DNA of 19,666 nucleotides from an uncultured Clostridium sp. (GTDB lineage: Bacteria > Bacillota > Clostridia > TANB77 > CAG-508). The stretch is taken from the NCBI GenBank assembly GCA_946498265.1, contig CAMMNR010000013.1, forward strand, positions 1 to 19,666. The letters run 5' to 3'. Position numbers and translations under genes: made by a program. This document shows positions 1 through 6,652 of the stretch, piece by piece; the stretch's first letter is position 1; each line of letters starts with the position of its first letter. Under the pieces are notes generated by a model that did no database searches, was not told the origin of the DNA, and saw only the letters and a program-made list of their open reading frames with translations.

Positions 1-49
1 TTTGGCACACTTTGCCAAAATAGCCCGTCCCCTTTGGCAACCCGTCCCC
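1..49. repeat. GGGACGG-family palindromic repeat, copy R1 (cut by window edge)
   Basis: A perfect 7-bp stem TTTGGCA/TGCCAAA (1-7 with 13-19) is followed by two same-direction copies of CCCGTCCCC (about 23-32 and 41-49) separated by TTTGGCAA. The CCCGTCCC core is shared with copies at 2102, 2798, 3926 and 17081. The element lies just beyond the stop codon of the permease gene and may extend past the left edge. Confidence 0.6.
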
Positions 50-59
50 ATTTTCCCTA

Positions 60-722
60 TCATAAATCTTTTTTACTATATATTTTACATGATACTTTAT
101 ATGAAATGACATACATAATTATAGTTACTAAAGTTAGTATAGGTATTCCAAAGTTGTTAAAAATTTTTCCAACGGCATTTACATCTATTCCTATATTTTT
201 AGTTACAAAATATATTATTGCTGATATTAGTGAAATAAGAATGATTATCATTATAAACATTTGAACTCTTCCTCTTTCAGCTCCCCATTTATATATACTT
301 GGTATTTGTATACTTGTAACTAATCCTATTCCAAACATTCCTCCAAATACTGGAATTAAAATTCCCATTAATTCTGGTGTTTGTTTATATACATAAACTG
401 ATATTACATAACTAATTATAATAGATAATATGGCTGCTAATATTGTAAAACTTATTACTACTATATATTTAGATTTTACTATTTCCTTTTTATTTGATGG
501 TAATGATAATACATACTTATCTGATTTTGCCATTTCATCATAACTAAATGTTGATAATGCAATCATTCCAAACATTGTAATCAACATTATTGGTATATAT
601 AGAGTAAATCCTTGTTGAGATGTTGCTATTAAAATCATTGCTATTACTAATATTACTAAAGATGTTTTATAGTGACTTAAATTTAATAAATCTTTTAAAA
701 TTAATCCTTTAATACTTCTCAT
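60..722 (-). CDS. ABC-2 type transporter permease
   Basis: This 220-residue integral membrane protein is the likely membrane half of an ABC exporter, partnered with the ATPase encoded just upstream. About six hydrophobic segments are visible: two in residues 20-60, then roughly 88-112, 120-140, 152-172 and 190-210. The cytoplasmic stretch FSYDEMAKSDKYVLSLP (about 63-79), before helix 3, is typical of the small ABC2_membrane_5-like permeases that accompany YtrA-type regulators. Its ATG overlaps the ATPase stop by one base (TAATG), so translation is coupled. It is the last gene of a three-gene operon regulator-ATPase-permease. The substrate cannot be read from the sequence; relatives respond to cell-envelope antibiotics or export peptides. 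Confidence 0.85.
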   Translation of the reverse strand: MRSIKGLILKDLLNLSHYKTSLVILVIAMILIATSQQGFTLYIPIMLITMFGMIALSTFSYDEMAKSDKYVLSLPSNKKEIVKSKYIVVISFTILAAILSIIISYVISVYVYKQTPELMGILIPVFGGMFGIGLVTSIQIPSIYKWGAERGRVQMFIMIIILISLISAIIYFVTKNIGIDVNAVGKIFNNFGIPILTLVTIIMYVISYKVSCKIYSKKDL

Positions 723-1579
723 TATTTATCCCCCTTTATATATATTAACATTAAATCTTCTATAGTTGGTTTATCTATTACACTTATATTATATTTTTTT
801 CTAAATTCATTTTTATTTTCTACCAACACATCATATTCATACTTATTTTTTCTATATTTTATATAATCTTTTTGGTTAATGCTTAAAAATTCATCTTTTG
901 AGCATTTTACTATTCCATATTGTTCAATAATTTCATCTCTTGATTTTGAAAATAATATTCCTCCTTTATTTATTAATGTAATATAATCTGCTATATGCTC
1001 TAGATCTGAAGTTATATGACTAGAGATTAATATTGAATGCTCTTCATCTAATATAAAATCTCTAAAAATATCTAAAATTTCGCTTCTTACTACAGGATCT
1101 AATCCACTAGTCGGTTCATCTAAAATTAATAATTTTGGATGATGTGAGATTGCTGTAGCTATCTTTAGTTTCATTTTCATACCAGATGAAAAATCCTTTG
1201 ATAACTTATTTTTTGGTAATTTAAAATCTTCTATATATTTAAAATATAACTTTTCGTCCCAATTTTTATAAAATCTTTTCATGATTTTGTTAATATCCAT
1301 AGGAGTTAAATATTCAGATAAAAAACTATCATCCAATACAACACCTATATCTTGTTTAATCTCTTTTTCATCTTTTATATTATCTAGCCCAAATATTTTT
1401 ATAATTCCTTTATCTCTATTTATTACATTTAATATGGATTTTATTGTAGTTGATTTTCCAGCTCCATTTTCTCCTATTAATCCCATTATTGTACCTTTTT
1501 TTATTTCTAAATTAATGTTTTTTAATTCAAAATCTTTATATTTTTTACATAGATTTTTTATTTTTATTACATTCTCCAT
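722..1579 (-). CDS. ABC transporter ATP-binding protein (YtrB/BcrA-like)
   Basis: This 285-residue cytoplasmic ATPase should energise the downstream permease. Walker A GENGAGKST is at residues 36-44, the signature FSSGMKMK at 130-137, Walker B LLILDEP at 150-156 and the switch histidine near 188. About 70 extra residues follow the nucleotide-binding domain, as is common in this subfamily. The signature has SSGMK in place of the usual LSGGQ, a variant that recurs in YtrB-type ATPases regulated by GntR repressors. The gene follows the GntR gene by about 90 bp and overlaps the permease by one base, so the three very likely form one transcript. The assignment to an ABC exporter is firm; the substrate is unknown. 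Confidence 0.9.
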   Translation of the reverse strand: MENVIKIKNLCKKYKDFELKNINLEIKKGTIMGLIGENGAGKSTTIKSILNVINRDKGIIKIFGLDNIKDEKEIKQDIGVVLDDSFLSEYLTPMDINKIMKRFYKNWDEKLYFKYIEDFKLPKNKLSKDFSSGMKMKLKIATAISHHPKLLILDEPTSGLDPVVRSEILDIFRDFILDEEHSILISSHITSDLEHIADYITLINKGGILFSKSRDEIIEQYGIVKCSKDEFLSINQKDYIKYRKNKYEYDVLVENKNEFRKKYNISVIDKPTIEDLMLIYIKGDK

Positions 1580-1670
1580 ATAATTTTTTACCTCCTACAC
1601 ACTAAATTAATAATTGTAATTCATATTTTTATTTATTTCATGGCCTATACCTATATTTAATTCAAACATT

Positions 1671-2042
1671 TCATTCATCATATAAAATATTTAGCATATT
1701 TTCCATTTCTTCTTTTGAAATCCCACTTATTTTAGCTATTTCAACAGCTGTATCTATTAAACTTTCCACTTTCTGCATTTGCTCTTCTCTTATCAGTTCC
1801 ACATTCTTGTTTGCAACATAACATCCTTTTCCTGGTACAGTTTCTATATATCCCTCCTTTTCCAAGTCGTCATAAGCGTTTTTTGTAGTTATTACACTTA
1901 TTCGTAAATCTTTTGCTAAGTTTCTTATTGATGGAAGTAACTCTCCTGCTTTTAATTCATTTGTTATTATTTTGTTTTTTATTTGTTCTTTTATTTGCTC
2001 ATATATTGGTTGGTTACTAGAATTACTTATAATTATATACAT
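1671..2042 (-). CDS. GntR-family transcriptional regulator, YtrA subfamily
   Basis: This 123-residue protein has a GntR winged helix-turn-helix in residues 10-76, with LPSIRNLAKDLRIS and the wing sequence VPGKGCYVA. Only about 45 residues of helical C-terminus follow, which is the short dimerisation tail that defines the YtrA subfamily. Such proteins repress their own ABC operon until an inducer, often a cell-wall-active peptide or envelope stress, is present. An AGGAGG site lies 6 bases before the ATG. The promoter and a palindrome overlapping its -10 are directly upstream, consistent with autorepression. It is the first gene of the operon with the ATPase and permease. Confidence 0.9.
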   Translation of the reverse strand: MYIIISNSSNQPIYEQIKEQIKNKIITNELKAGELLPSIRNLAKDLRISVITTKNAYDDLEKEGYIETVPGKGCYVANKNVELIREEQMQKVESLIDTAVEIAKISGISKEEMENMLNILYDE

Positions 2043-2062
2043 TGAAAACCTCCTTTTTGTTT

Positions 2063-2103
2063 CTGTACATATACAGTATACACAGTTTATATATAAATGT
2101 CAA
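2063..2103 (-). promoter_or_regulatory. Sigma-A promoter with overlapping dyad (likely GntR operator)
   Basis: Read on the minus strand, -35 TTGACA (2098-2103) and -10 TATACT (2075-2080) are 17 bp apart. The palindrome CTGTAcataTACAG (2063-2076) overlaps the -10 edge and the expected start site, where an autorepressor would bind. The -35 hexamer abuts repeat copy R2. The promoter is well supported; the use of the dyad by the GntR protein is inferred. Confidence 0.7.
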
Positions 2104-2131
2104 GGGGACGTTCCTTAAATCCCTAAAAAAA
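2102..2131. repeat. GGGACG-family repeat, half copy R2
   Basis: AGGGGACGTTCCTT followed by AAATCCCTAAAA matches, almost base for base, the minus-strand reading of the right half of the copy at 3926-3974. Only one half of the palindrome is present. It lies directly against the -35 box of the GntR operon promoter. No coding sequence was found between it and the promoter at 2237. Confidence 0.65.
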
Positions 2132-2236
2132 GATTGTAATTATAATATTTGTTTCATTAGTTTCTCTTATATACAATTTTTTATTATTTCTATTATGATT
2201 TTCATTTCTTTTATTTTATATTATATTTTTGTATTA

Positions 2237-2265
2237 TTGACAAGTTAACCATAAAATAATATAAT
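2237..2265 (+). promoter_or_regulatory. Consensus sigma-A promoter of the orphan gene
   Basis: A perfect TTGACA (2237-2242) and a perfect TATAAT (2260-2265) are separated by exactly 17 bp. Transcription should start near 2272, giving a leader of about 27 bases before the ATG at 2299. A full-consensus promoter implies strong constitutive expression unless it is repressed. Confidence 0.85.
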
Positions 2266-2298
2266 TAATTAAATTTTATTATGAATGGTGGTAATATT

Positions 2299-2784
2299 AT
2301 GGAAAACAAATCAATTGAAAATTTAAAAATTGCTATGATATATGGTCCTAAACCAGTAGATGGTGTAAGTAAAGATGGACATGTAGAAAAAATATACAAA
2401 GAACAAGATGATACAGCTCATTATTTTTATATAAAAGATTTTTTAAAAGATCACTTTAAAGATGAGCATGAACTTCAGAAATTAGCTAATAAAAATGACA
2501 TCAATAGTATTTTTTTTGAACTTCAAAAATTAGGTCATATTATTTTTGCTGAAAGTACATCCACACCTAAATACAAAAAAGGAATGTTTTTTATACCTTC
2601 ATCTACTTCTGATAATCAAAAAAAATCACTACAGAATTTTGCCAATCAATTATCAAATGAAGATTATAACCTTATGATTTTTTATAATTTATTTAGATCA
2701 AAAGATGGCGTTATTATGGGTAATCAAATGCAGGGTGTATCAAACATTTTAAAAGATTTTTATGATGTTGAACCTGAAAGGTAA
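2299..2784 (+). CDS. Hypothetical protein (orphan, own strong promoter)
   Basis: This 161-residue soluble protein is one of only two plus-strand genes. The start was placed at 2299 because GGTGG lies 7 bases upstream; the in-frame ATG at 2281 has no ribosome site. It is charged, with no signal peptide or membrane segment. Near the N-terminus is an IAMIYGPKP stretch, and in the second half GMFFIPSSTSDNQKKSL is followed by LMIFYNLF and a DGVIMGNQMQG segment. I do not recognise a family. It is a single-gene transcript bounded by a perfect promoter and the R3 hairpin, which could terminate it. Base composition matches its neighbours. The gene call is solid; the function is unknown. Confidence 0.75.
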   Translation: MENKSIENLKIAMIYGPKPVDGVSKDGHVEKIYKEQDDTAHYFYIKDFLKDHFKDEHELQKLANKNDINSIFFELQKLGHIIFAESTSTPKYKKGMFFIPSSTSDNQKKSLQNFANQLSNEDYNLMIFYNLFRSKDGVIMGNQMQGVSNILKDFYDVEPER

Positions 2785-2797
2785 CCTCTTATATTTA

Positions 2798-2865
2798 AAT
2801 GCTAACTAAGGGACGGTTCTTAATTTGCAAAAATGCAAATTAAGAACCGTCCCTTAGTTAGCATT
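2798..2865. repeat. Perfect 32-bp inverted repeat, copy R3 (possible bidirectional terminator)
   Basis: Arms at 2798-2829 and 2834-2865 are exact reverse complements, with an AAAA loop. The arms contain GGGACGGTTCTTAAT, the core shared with the copy at 17081-17130. It fills the gap between two convergent genes (stops at 2784 and 2873), so it may also stop transcription from both sides. No T-run follows either arm. Confidence 0.85.
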
Positions 2866-2872
2866 GATAAAC

Positions 2873-3790
2873 TTAATTGCTTCTGGTATATATTTGCCCT
2901 CTTATATATTTGATAGCCTTAGGTATATATTTGATTGTATCAGAAGCTTTCATAGAAATATCTGTAAATTCTTTTTGTGCTAGTTCTCCTGCTACACCAG
3001 CTAGAAAAGCTCCTCCAGCTATAGTTAAAATATTAGGGCTTTGATATCCCAATAAACCAACTAAAATTCCAGATAATACATCCCCGCTTCCAGCTGTGGC
3101 CATTCCAGCACACCCTCTATCTACTACATATACAGTATTTCCATCTGTTATAATTGTTTCTTCTCCTTTTAATAAAAGAATTACATTATATGTTTTTGCA
3201 AATTCTTTTGAAATTTCTATTTTATCTTGTTTTATTTGCTCTATACTTTTTTTACTTAACCTTTCAAATTCTTTTAAATGAGGTGTCAAAATAATTTTAT
3301 TTTTCGCATTTTTTAAGATGTTTAAATCCATTTGTGCCAATGTGTTTAATCCATCTGCATCTATAACAATAGGGTTGCTGAATATATTTATCAATTTTTT
3401 AAGTATATTTATATATTCTTGGTCTCGTCCCCATCCCATACCAATTGCGAGTGCATTCAATTTATATGTGGCTTTTTCTATTTCTTCATCTGACATAATC
3501 ATATGATTCTTGCTATTACAATCTAATGGATATAAAGTTTGTTCTAATAAATATGGTGTAATTGCAGCAGCTATATCTTTTGGAACTATAACTCTTACTA
3601 TTCCACAACCACTTCTTACAGCTACAGCACTCATATTTGCTAATTTTATCGCACCTGAATACTCTAATGAACCACCCATTATTCCTACAGTTCCATAATC
3701 TCCTTTATTAGTATTTCTGTTTCTTTCTTTAAACATATCTTTGATATCTTTAACTTCTATTTTCTTTATATTATTACCTACATCCATCAT
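2873..3790 (-). CDS. nnrD: ADP-dependent NAD(P)H-hydrate dehydratase
   Basis: This cytosolic repair enzyme dehydrates damaged (hydrated) NADH and NADPH, using ADP in most bacteria. The 305 residues form the ribokinase-like YjeF C-terminal (CARKD) domain only. NKGDYG is at 28-33, MGGSLEYSGA at 38-47, the TPHLKEFERL motif at 169-178, and the anion-hole/catalytic segment GMATAGSGDVLSG at 229-241 with the catalytic Asp at 237. The NnrE epimerase domain, often fused in front, is absent and not encoded nearby. The ATG at 3790 was chosen because AAAGGAG ends 11 bases upstream; the GTG 12 bases earlier overlaps that ribosome site. It appears to be a single-gene unit ending against the R3 hairpin. No clear promoter was found in 3803-3925. 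Confidence 0.93.
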   Translation of the reverse strand: MMDVGNNIKKIEVKDIKDMFKERNRNTNKGDYGTVGIMGGSLEYSGAIKLANMSAVAVRSGCGIVRVIVPKDIAAAITPYLLEQTLYPLDCNSKNHMIMSDEEIEKATYKLNALAIGMGWGRDQEYINILKKLINIFSNPIVIDADGLNTLAQMDLNILKNAKNKIILTPHLKEFERLSKKSIEQIKQDKIEISKEFAKTYNVILLLKGEETIITDGNTVYVVDRGCAGMATAGSGDVLSGILVGLLGYQSPNILTIAGGAFLAGVAGELAQKEFTDISMKASDTIKYIPKAIKYIRGQIYTRSN

Positions 3791-3925
3791 TTTAAAATAC
3801 ACTCCTTTATCGTTTTACTTTAAAGACCACATAGTTGTGAAAGTAAATTTCTTTCAAACTATTAACCACCTTTTTGTCATTTTTTAGATAATTTTAGAAA
3901 CATGTTCAAAACTGACAAAAACAAA

Positions 3926-3974
3926 AGGTCCGTCCCCAAAATCCCTAATTTTAGGGATTGAAGGAACGTCCCCT
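3926..3974. repeat. GGGACG-family repeat, copy R4, overlapping a gene end
   Basis: The palindrome AATCCCTAA/TTAGGGATT (3940-3948 with 3951-3959, two-base loop) is flanked by two same-direction CGTCCCC copies. Its right half equals R2. The right part lies inside the permease gene, supplying its last seven codons and the TAA stop. A weak outer pair TTTTTGTCA/TGACAAAAA (3871-3879 with 3913-3921) lies next to it. Confidence 0.7.
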
Positions 3975-5084
3975 AATTATATATTTAAATACAATGCTAA
4001 TATATATTATTGTTGATATTGCCATTAAAAATATATTTAAATAGTCTATTCTTCCTGCATTGATGTCTGTAAATATTACTGTGAAATTTAAAAATGGTAT
4101 TATCGATAATAATGGTGTTCCTTCTACTCCTACCATAAATGCTATCATTCCTGGGAAAAATGATATAAATGTTAATGGTGTTAATGCACTTTGTGCTTCT
4201 TTGAATGTTTTTGATGTGCTTGCTATTGCTATGCATAGACCACTTATGAAAAATGAATATGCTATTATTACAACTACTGCAAATATTAAACTTTCTGCTG
4301 TGAACATTATATCTATTCCATCATATATTGTAAACATATCTTTTGCAATTATTAATGATATTATTGCTAATACTAAACTTATTAATCCTGTAATTATTGA
4401 TGATATTGACACTCCTAAAAATTTTCCTATTATTATGTCTTTGCTTCTTATTGGAAATGTTAACAATGTTTCTAGTGTTCCTCTTTCTTTCTCTCCTGCT
4501 GTTGTGTCTGTTGCTGGATATGTTGCTGATACTGTTATTGCCATTATTATAAATAAAAATGCATAGTTTTTTATATAACTTACAAAGAAATTATCTTCTT
4601 CAAATATGTTTGTTTCCACTGTTATTATATTTAATACTTCTTCTGGATTTATATTATTTGTTTGTAAATAGTTTTGCTGTAATATTTGTTTATATGTATT
4701 ATAAAATGTTTCTACTAAATTTTCTGAATATGTGCTTGTTTCATCTCCGTTACTATTTAAAATGTATTTATTATTATCTTTTGTTACATATAGATTTATT
4801 TCTCCATTTTCATATTGCTTTTTTAATTCTTCTTCTGTTCCTGTTTTTATTTCTATTTCCATTTCTTCTGCTAGTGCTTTTTCTTCTTGTGTTAAATCAT
4901 ATGCAAACCCAATTTTATTATAATCTTCTATATCTTTATTTGCTTGTGCTTCAAATAATGCTGACATTCCTAACATGATTAGTGGTATAAATATTGGTAT
5001 TATTAGCATCATTGCTAATGATTTTTTATCTCTGAATAATTCTCTTAATTCTTTTTTTAACATATTCCATAAATTACTCTTCAT
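3951..5084 (-). CDS. ABC transporter permease, NatB-like (Na+ extrusion family)
   Basis: This is the membrane subunit of an ABC-2 exporter, paired with the upstream ATPase. It has 377 residues: an N-terminal helix (about 23-45, MMLIIPIFIPLIMLGM), a large extracytoplasmic region (about 50-170) and five further hydrophobic segments. Between them lies the cytoplasmic coupling motif DTTAGEKERGTLETLLTFP that is typical of NatB/YhaP-type permeases. The ATG at 5084 was chosen because AGGAGG ends 8 bases upstream; it overlaps the ATPase by 11 bp, so translation is coupled. The C-terminal RGRSFNP plus the TAA is encoded by repeat R4, so the native tail appears to have been replaced. NatAB in Bacillus exports sodium; the substrate here is not proven. 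Confidence 0.88.
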   Translation of the reverse strand: MKSNLWNMLKKELRELFRDKKSLAMMLIIPIFIPLIMLGMSALFEAQANKDIEDYNKIGFAYDLTQEEKALAEEMEIEIKTGTEEELKKQYENGEINLYVTKDNNKYILNSNGDETSTYSENLVETFYNTYKQILQQNYLQTNNINPEEVLNIITVETNIFEEDNFFVSYIKNYAFLFIIMAITVSATYPATDTTAGEKERGTLETLLTFPIRSKDIIIGKFLGVSISSIITGLISLVLAIISLIIAKDMFTIYDGIDIMFTAESLIFAVVVIIAYSFFISGLCIAIASTSKTFKEAQSALTPLTFISFFPGMIAFMVGVEGTPLLSIIPFLNFTVIFTDINAGRIDYLNIFLMAISTIIYISIVFKYIIRGRSFNP

Positions 5085-5832
5085 TTGAAACACCTCCTAT
5101 CATTGCAAAAAATGAATCTCTTAAATTAGTTGTTTTTGTGTCCTCTTTTATTTTTTCTGGTGTTCCTGAATTTATTACTATGCCTTTATTTATCATAACT
5201 ACTCTGTCACATATATTTTCTGCTTCTTCCATATAATGTGTTGAATATAAAATTGTTTTTCCTTTTTTTCTTTCCTCTTTCATAAAGTCTAATATTATTT
5301 GACTAGATATTATATCAAGACCTGTTGTTGCTTCGTCTAGTATATAGTATTTAGGATTATGTACTAAACATCTTGCTATATTTACTTTCTGAGTTTGCCC
5401 TGTAGAAAGGTTACCAATTCTATTATATAAAAATCTTTCCATATTTAATATTTTGGATATTTCTTTTATTCTTTTTTCCGCTTCATCTTTTGGAACACTA
5501 TATATATCACTACACATTTTTAATAATTCATATGTAGATAATGTATCATATAACTTTGTGTTTCCTGATAAATATGCTATATTTTTCTTTATTTCTATTT
5601 CATTATTCTTGTAATTTAAATTATCAAATGATATAGATCCCTCAGTTGGTTCTAAAATTCCTGCTATCATTCTTAAAAGTGTTGTTTTCCCTGCTCCATT
5701 TGGACCTAATATTCCTATTATTTCTCCATCATGTGCTTCAAATGTTATTCCATTGTCTGCATAAAATTCTTCTTTTTCTTTTTTATTTTTGTATCTTATG
5801 AATTTCTTTTTTACATTGTCTACTTTTAACAT
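5074..5832 (-). CDS. ABC transporter ATP-binding protein, NatA-like
   Basis: This 252-residue ATPase has Walker A GPNGAGKTT at 43-51, the signature LSTGQTQ at 142-148, Walker B YYILDEA at 162-168 and the switch His at 199. The T in place of G in the signature, and the ILDEATTGLD wording, are features of NatA-like ATPases. It drives the permease whose start lies inside its last codons (11-bp overlap). AAAGGA precedes the ATG at a normal distance. A sigma-A promoter lies 48 bp upstream of the start, so this is a two-gene operon. Likely role is export of Na+ or a small amphiphile; that rests on family resemblance only. Confidence 0.9.
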   Translation of the reverse strand: MLKVDNVKKKFIRYKNKKEKEEFYADNGITFEAHDGEIIGILGPNGAGKTTLLRMIAGILEPTEGSISFDNLNYKNNEIEIKKNIAYLSGNTKLYDTLSTYELLKMCSDIYSVPKDEAEKRIKEISKILNMERFLYNRIGNLSTGQTQKVNIARCLVHNPKYYILDEATTGLDIISSQIILDFMKEERKKGKTILYSTHYMEEAENICDRVVMINKGIVINSGTPEKIKEDTKTTNLRDSFFAMIGGVSNEE

Positions 5833-5879
5833 GTTTACTCACGTTCCTTTCTAAGGTTTTATATTATTTTACCTTCAAA

Positions 5880-5908
5880 ATAATATCAGAAACATTATTA
5901 TTTTTCAA
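5880..5908 (-). promoter_or_regulatory. Sigma-A promoter of the NatA/NatB-like operon
   Basis: On the minus strand, TTGAAA (5903-5908) and TATTAT (5880-5885) are 17 bp apart, with TG one base before the -10 (extended -10). It lies about 50 bp upstream of the ATPase start. Confidence 0.6.
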
Positions 5909-5963
5909 CTAGTGGTTAAATATATTTATTGTTTTTTTTAATTATCACTATACTAATTCACAT

Positions 5964-5996
5964 AAAAAAACTACAAGTAATACAAATTACCTGTAG
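5964..5996 (-). terminator. Intrinsic terminator of the small membrane protein gene
   Basis: On the minus strand, CTACAGGTAA and TTACTTGTAG (5996-5987 and 5980-5971) form a 10-bp stem with one G-U pair and a 6-base loop. Seven T residues (5970-5964) follow at once. It lies 18 bases after the stop codon at 6014. Confidence 0.85.
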
Positions 5997-6013
5997 CATA
6001 ATAAAAATTATTA

Positions 6014-6475
6014 TTAGTTTTCTTCTGATTTATTTTCTGTTTTTTCTTCTAGCTTGTTTTCTTTTTTTACTGTATTTTTTGCTATATCAGTTGTATTTCT
6101 ACAAATTACTAATAGTATTAATGAAAATTCATATATAACTCTTACAAGTAAATTTCCTAAAATTAATACTAATAAGAAACTGAAGAAATTTGTTCCTATT
6201 AATGCAAAAGATGCTAATGTTACATAAATTGCTAATATTAAATATGCTATTTTTAATAGTGCTTCTAAAAACATCTTTTTGAATGATAAGAAATCATATA
6301 ACCATCCAAGAAATCCTTTGAATTTACCTTCATTCTTTTTGCTTAGGAATAAGAAATATACTAAAATTCCTCCTACTATTGCTAATACTAAAGCAATAAT
6401 CATCCATACAGAACTACCAATCATACTGTCCATAGATGATGAACTACTATAACCATAATATGATCTTCCTAACAT
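6014..6475 (-). CDS. Small membrane protein, DUF4282-like
   Basis: This 153-residue protein has an N-terminal Tyr/Ser-rich stretch, a transmembrane helix at about 24-44, then FLSFKKMFLEALLKIAYLI leading into a second helix (about 72-93) and a third (about 98-124). A polar, Lys/Glu-rich cytoplasmic tail starts at about 134. The layout (short linker, FLxFKKM, helices, then RVIYEFSLILLVICRN) resembles DUF4282 membrane proteins, whose function is unknown. That match is from memory of the pattern and is moderate. A strong AGGAGGAGG ribosome site, its own promoter and its own terminator make it a monocistronic unit. Confidence 0.75.
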   Translation of the reverse strand: MLGRSYYGYSSSSSMDSMIGSSVWMIIALVLAIVGGILVYFLFLSKKNEGKFKGFLGWLYDFLSFKKMFLEALLKIAYLILAIYVTLASFALIGTNFFSFLLVLILGNLLVRVIYEFSLILLVICRNTTDIAKNTVKKENKLEEKTENKSEEN

Positions 6476-6504
6476 AAATAAACCTCCTCCTTTTATTTTT
6501 TATA

Positions 6505-6533
6505 ATATTATCATAAATTGTTTAATTCGTCAA
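6505..6533 (-). promoter_or_regulatory. Sigma-A promoter of the DUF4282-like gene
   Basis: TTGACG (6528-6533) and TAATAT (6505-6510) are 17 bp apart on the minus strand, with TG placed as an extended -10. It lies 30 bp upstream of the ATG. Confidence 0.6.
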
Positions 6534-6652
6534 TTTATAACAAAATTTTTCTCTGTATTAATTTTTAATTGATTGAACTGGTAATACTTTTATATTCGAA
6601 ACACATTCTTATATTACTTTATTTTAATACTTATCTATTTCTAATTTTATTA

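Noticed and set aside
2042..2248. 68-codon plus-strand frame upstream of the orphan gene
   Set aside because: It starts inside the GntR ribosome site region, runs through the GntR promoter and repeat R2, has no ribosome site and reads as random F/I/Y-rich residues.
3800..3802. GTG start for the NAD(P)H-hydrate dehydratase
   Set aside because: It overlaps its own AAAGGAG ribosome site; the ATG at 3790 has workable spacing.
3896..3912. Possible LexA (SOS) box around GAACATGTTTC
   Set aside because: The spacing does not fit GAAC-N4-GTTC and there is no SOS gene beside it.
4060..4978. Long open frames on the plus strand opposite the NatB-like permease
   Set aside because: They are antisense to a clear ABC permease with motifs and a ribosome site, have low-complexity hydrophobic translations and no ribosome sites of their own.
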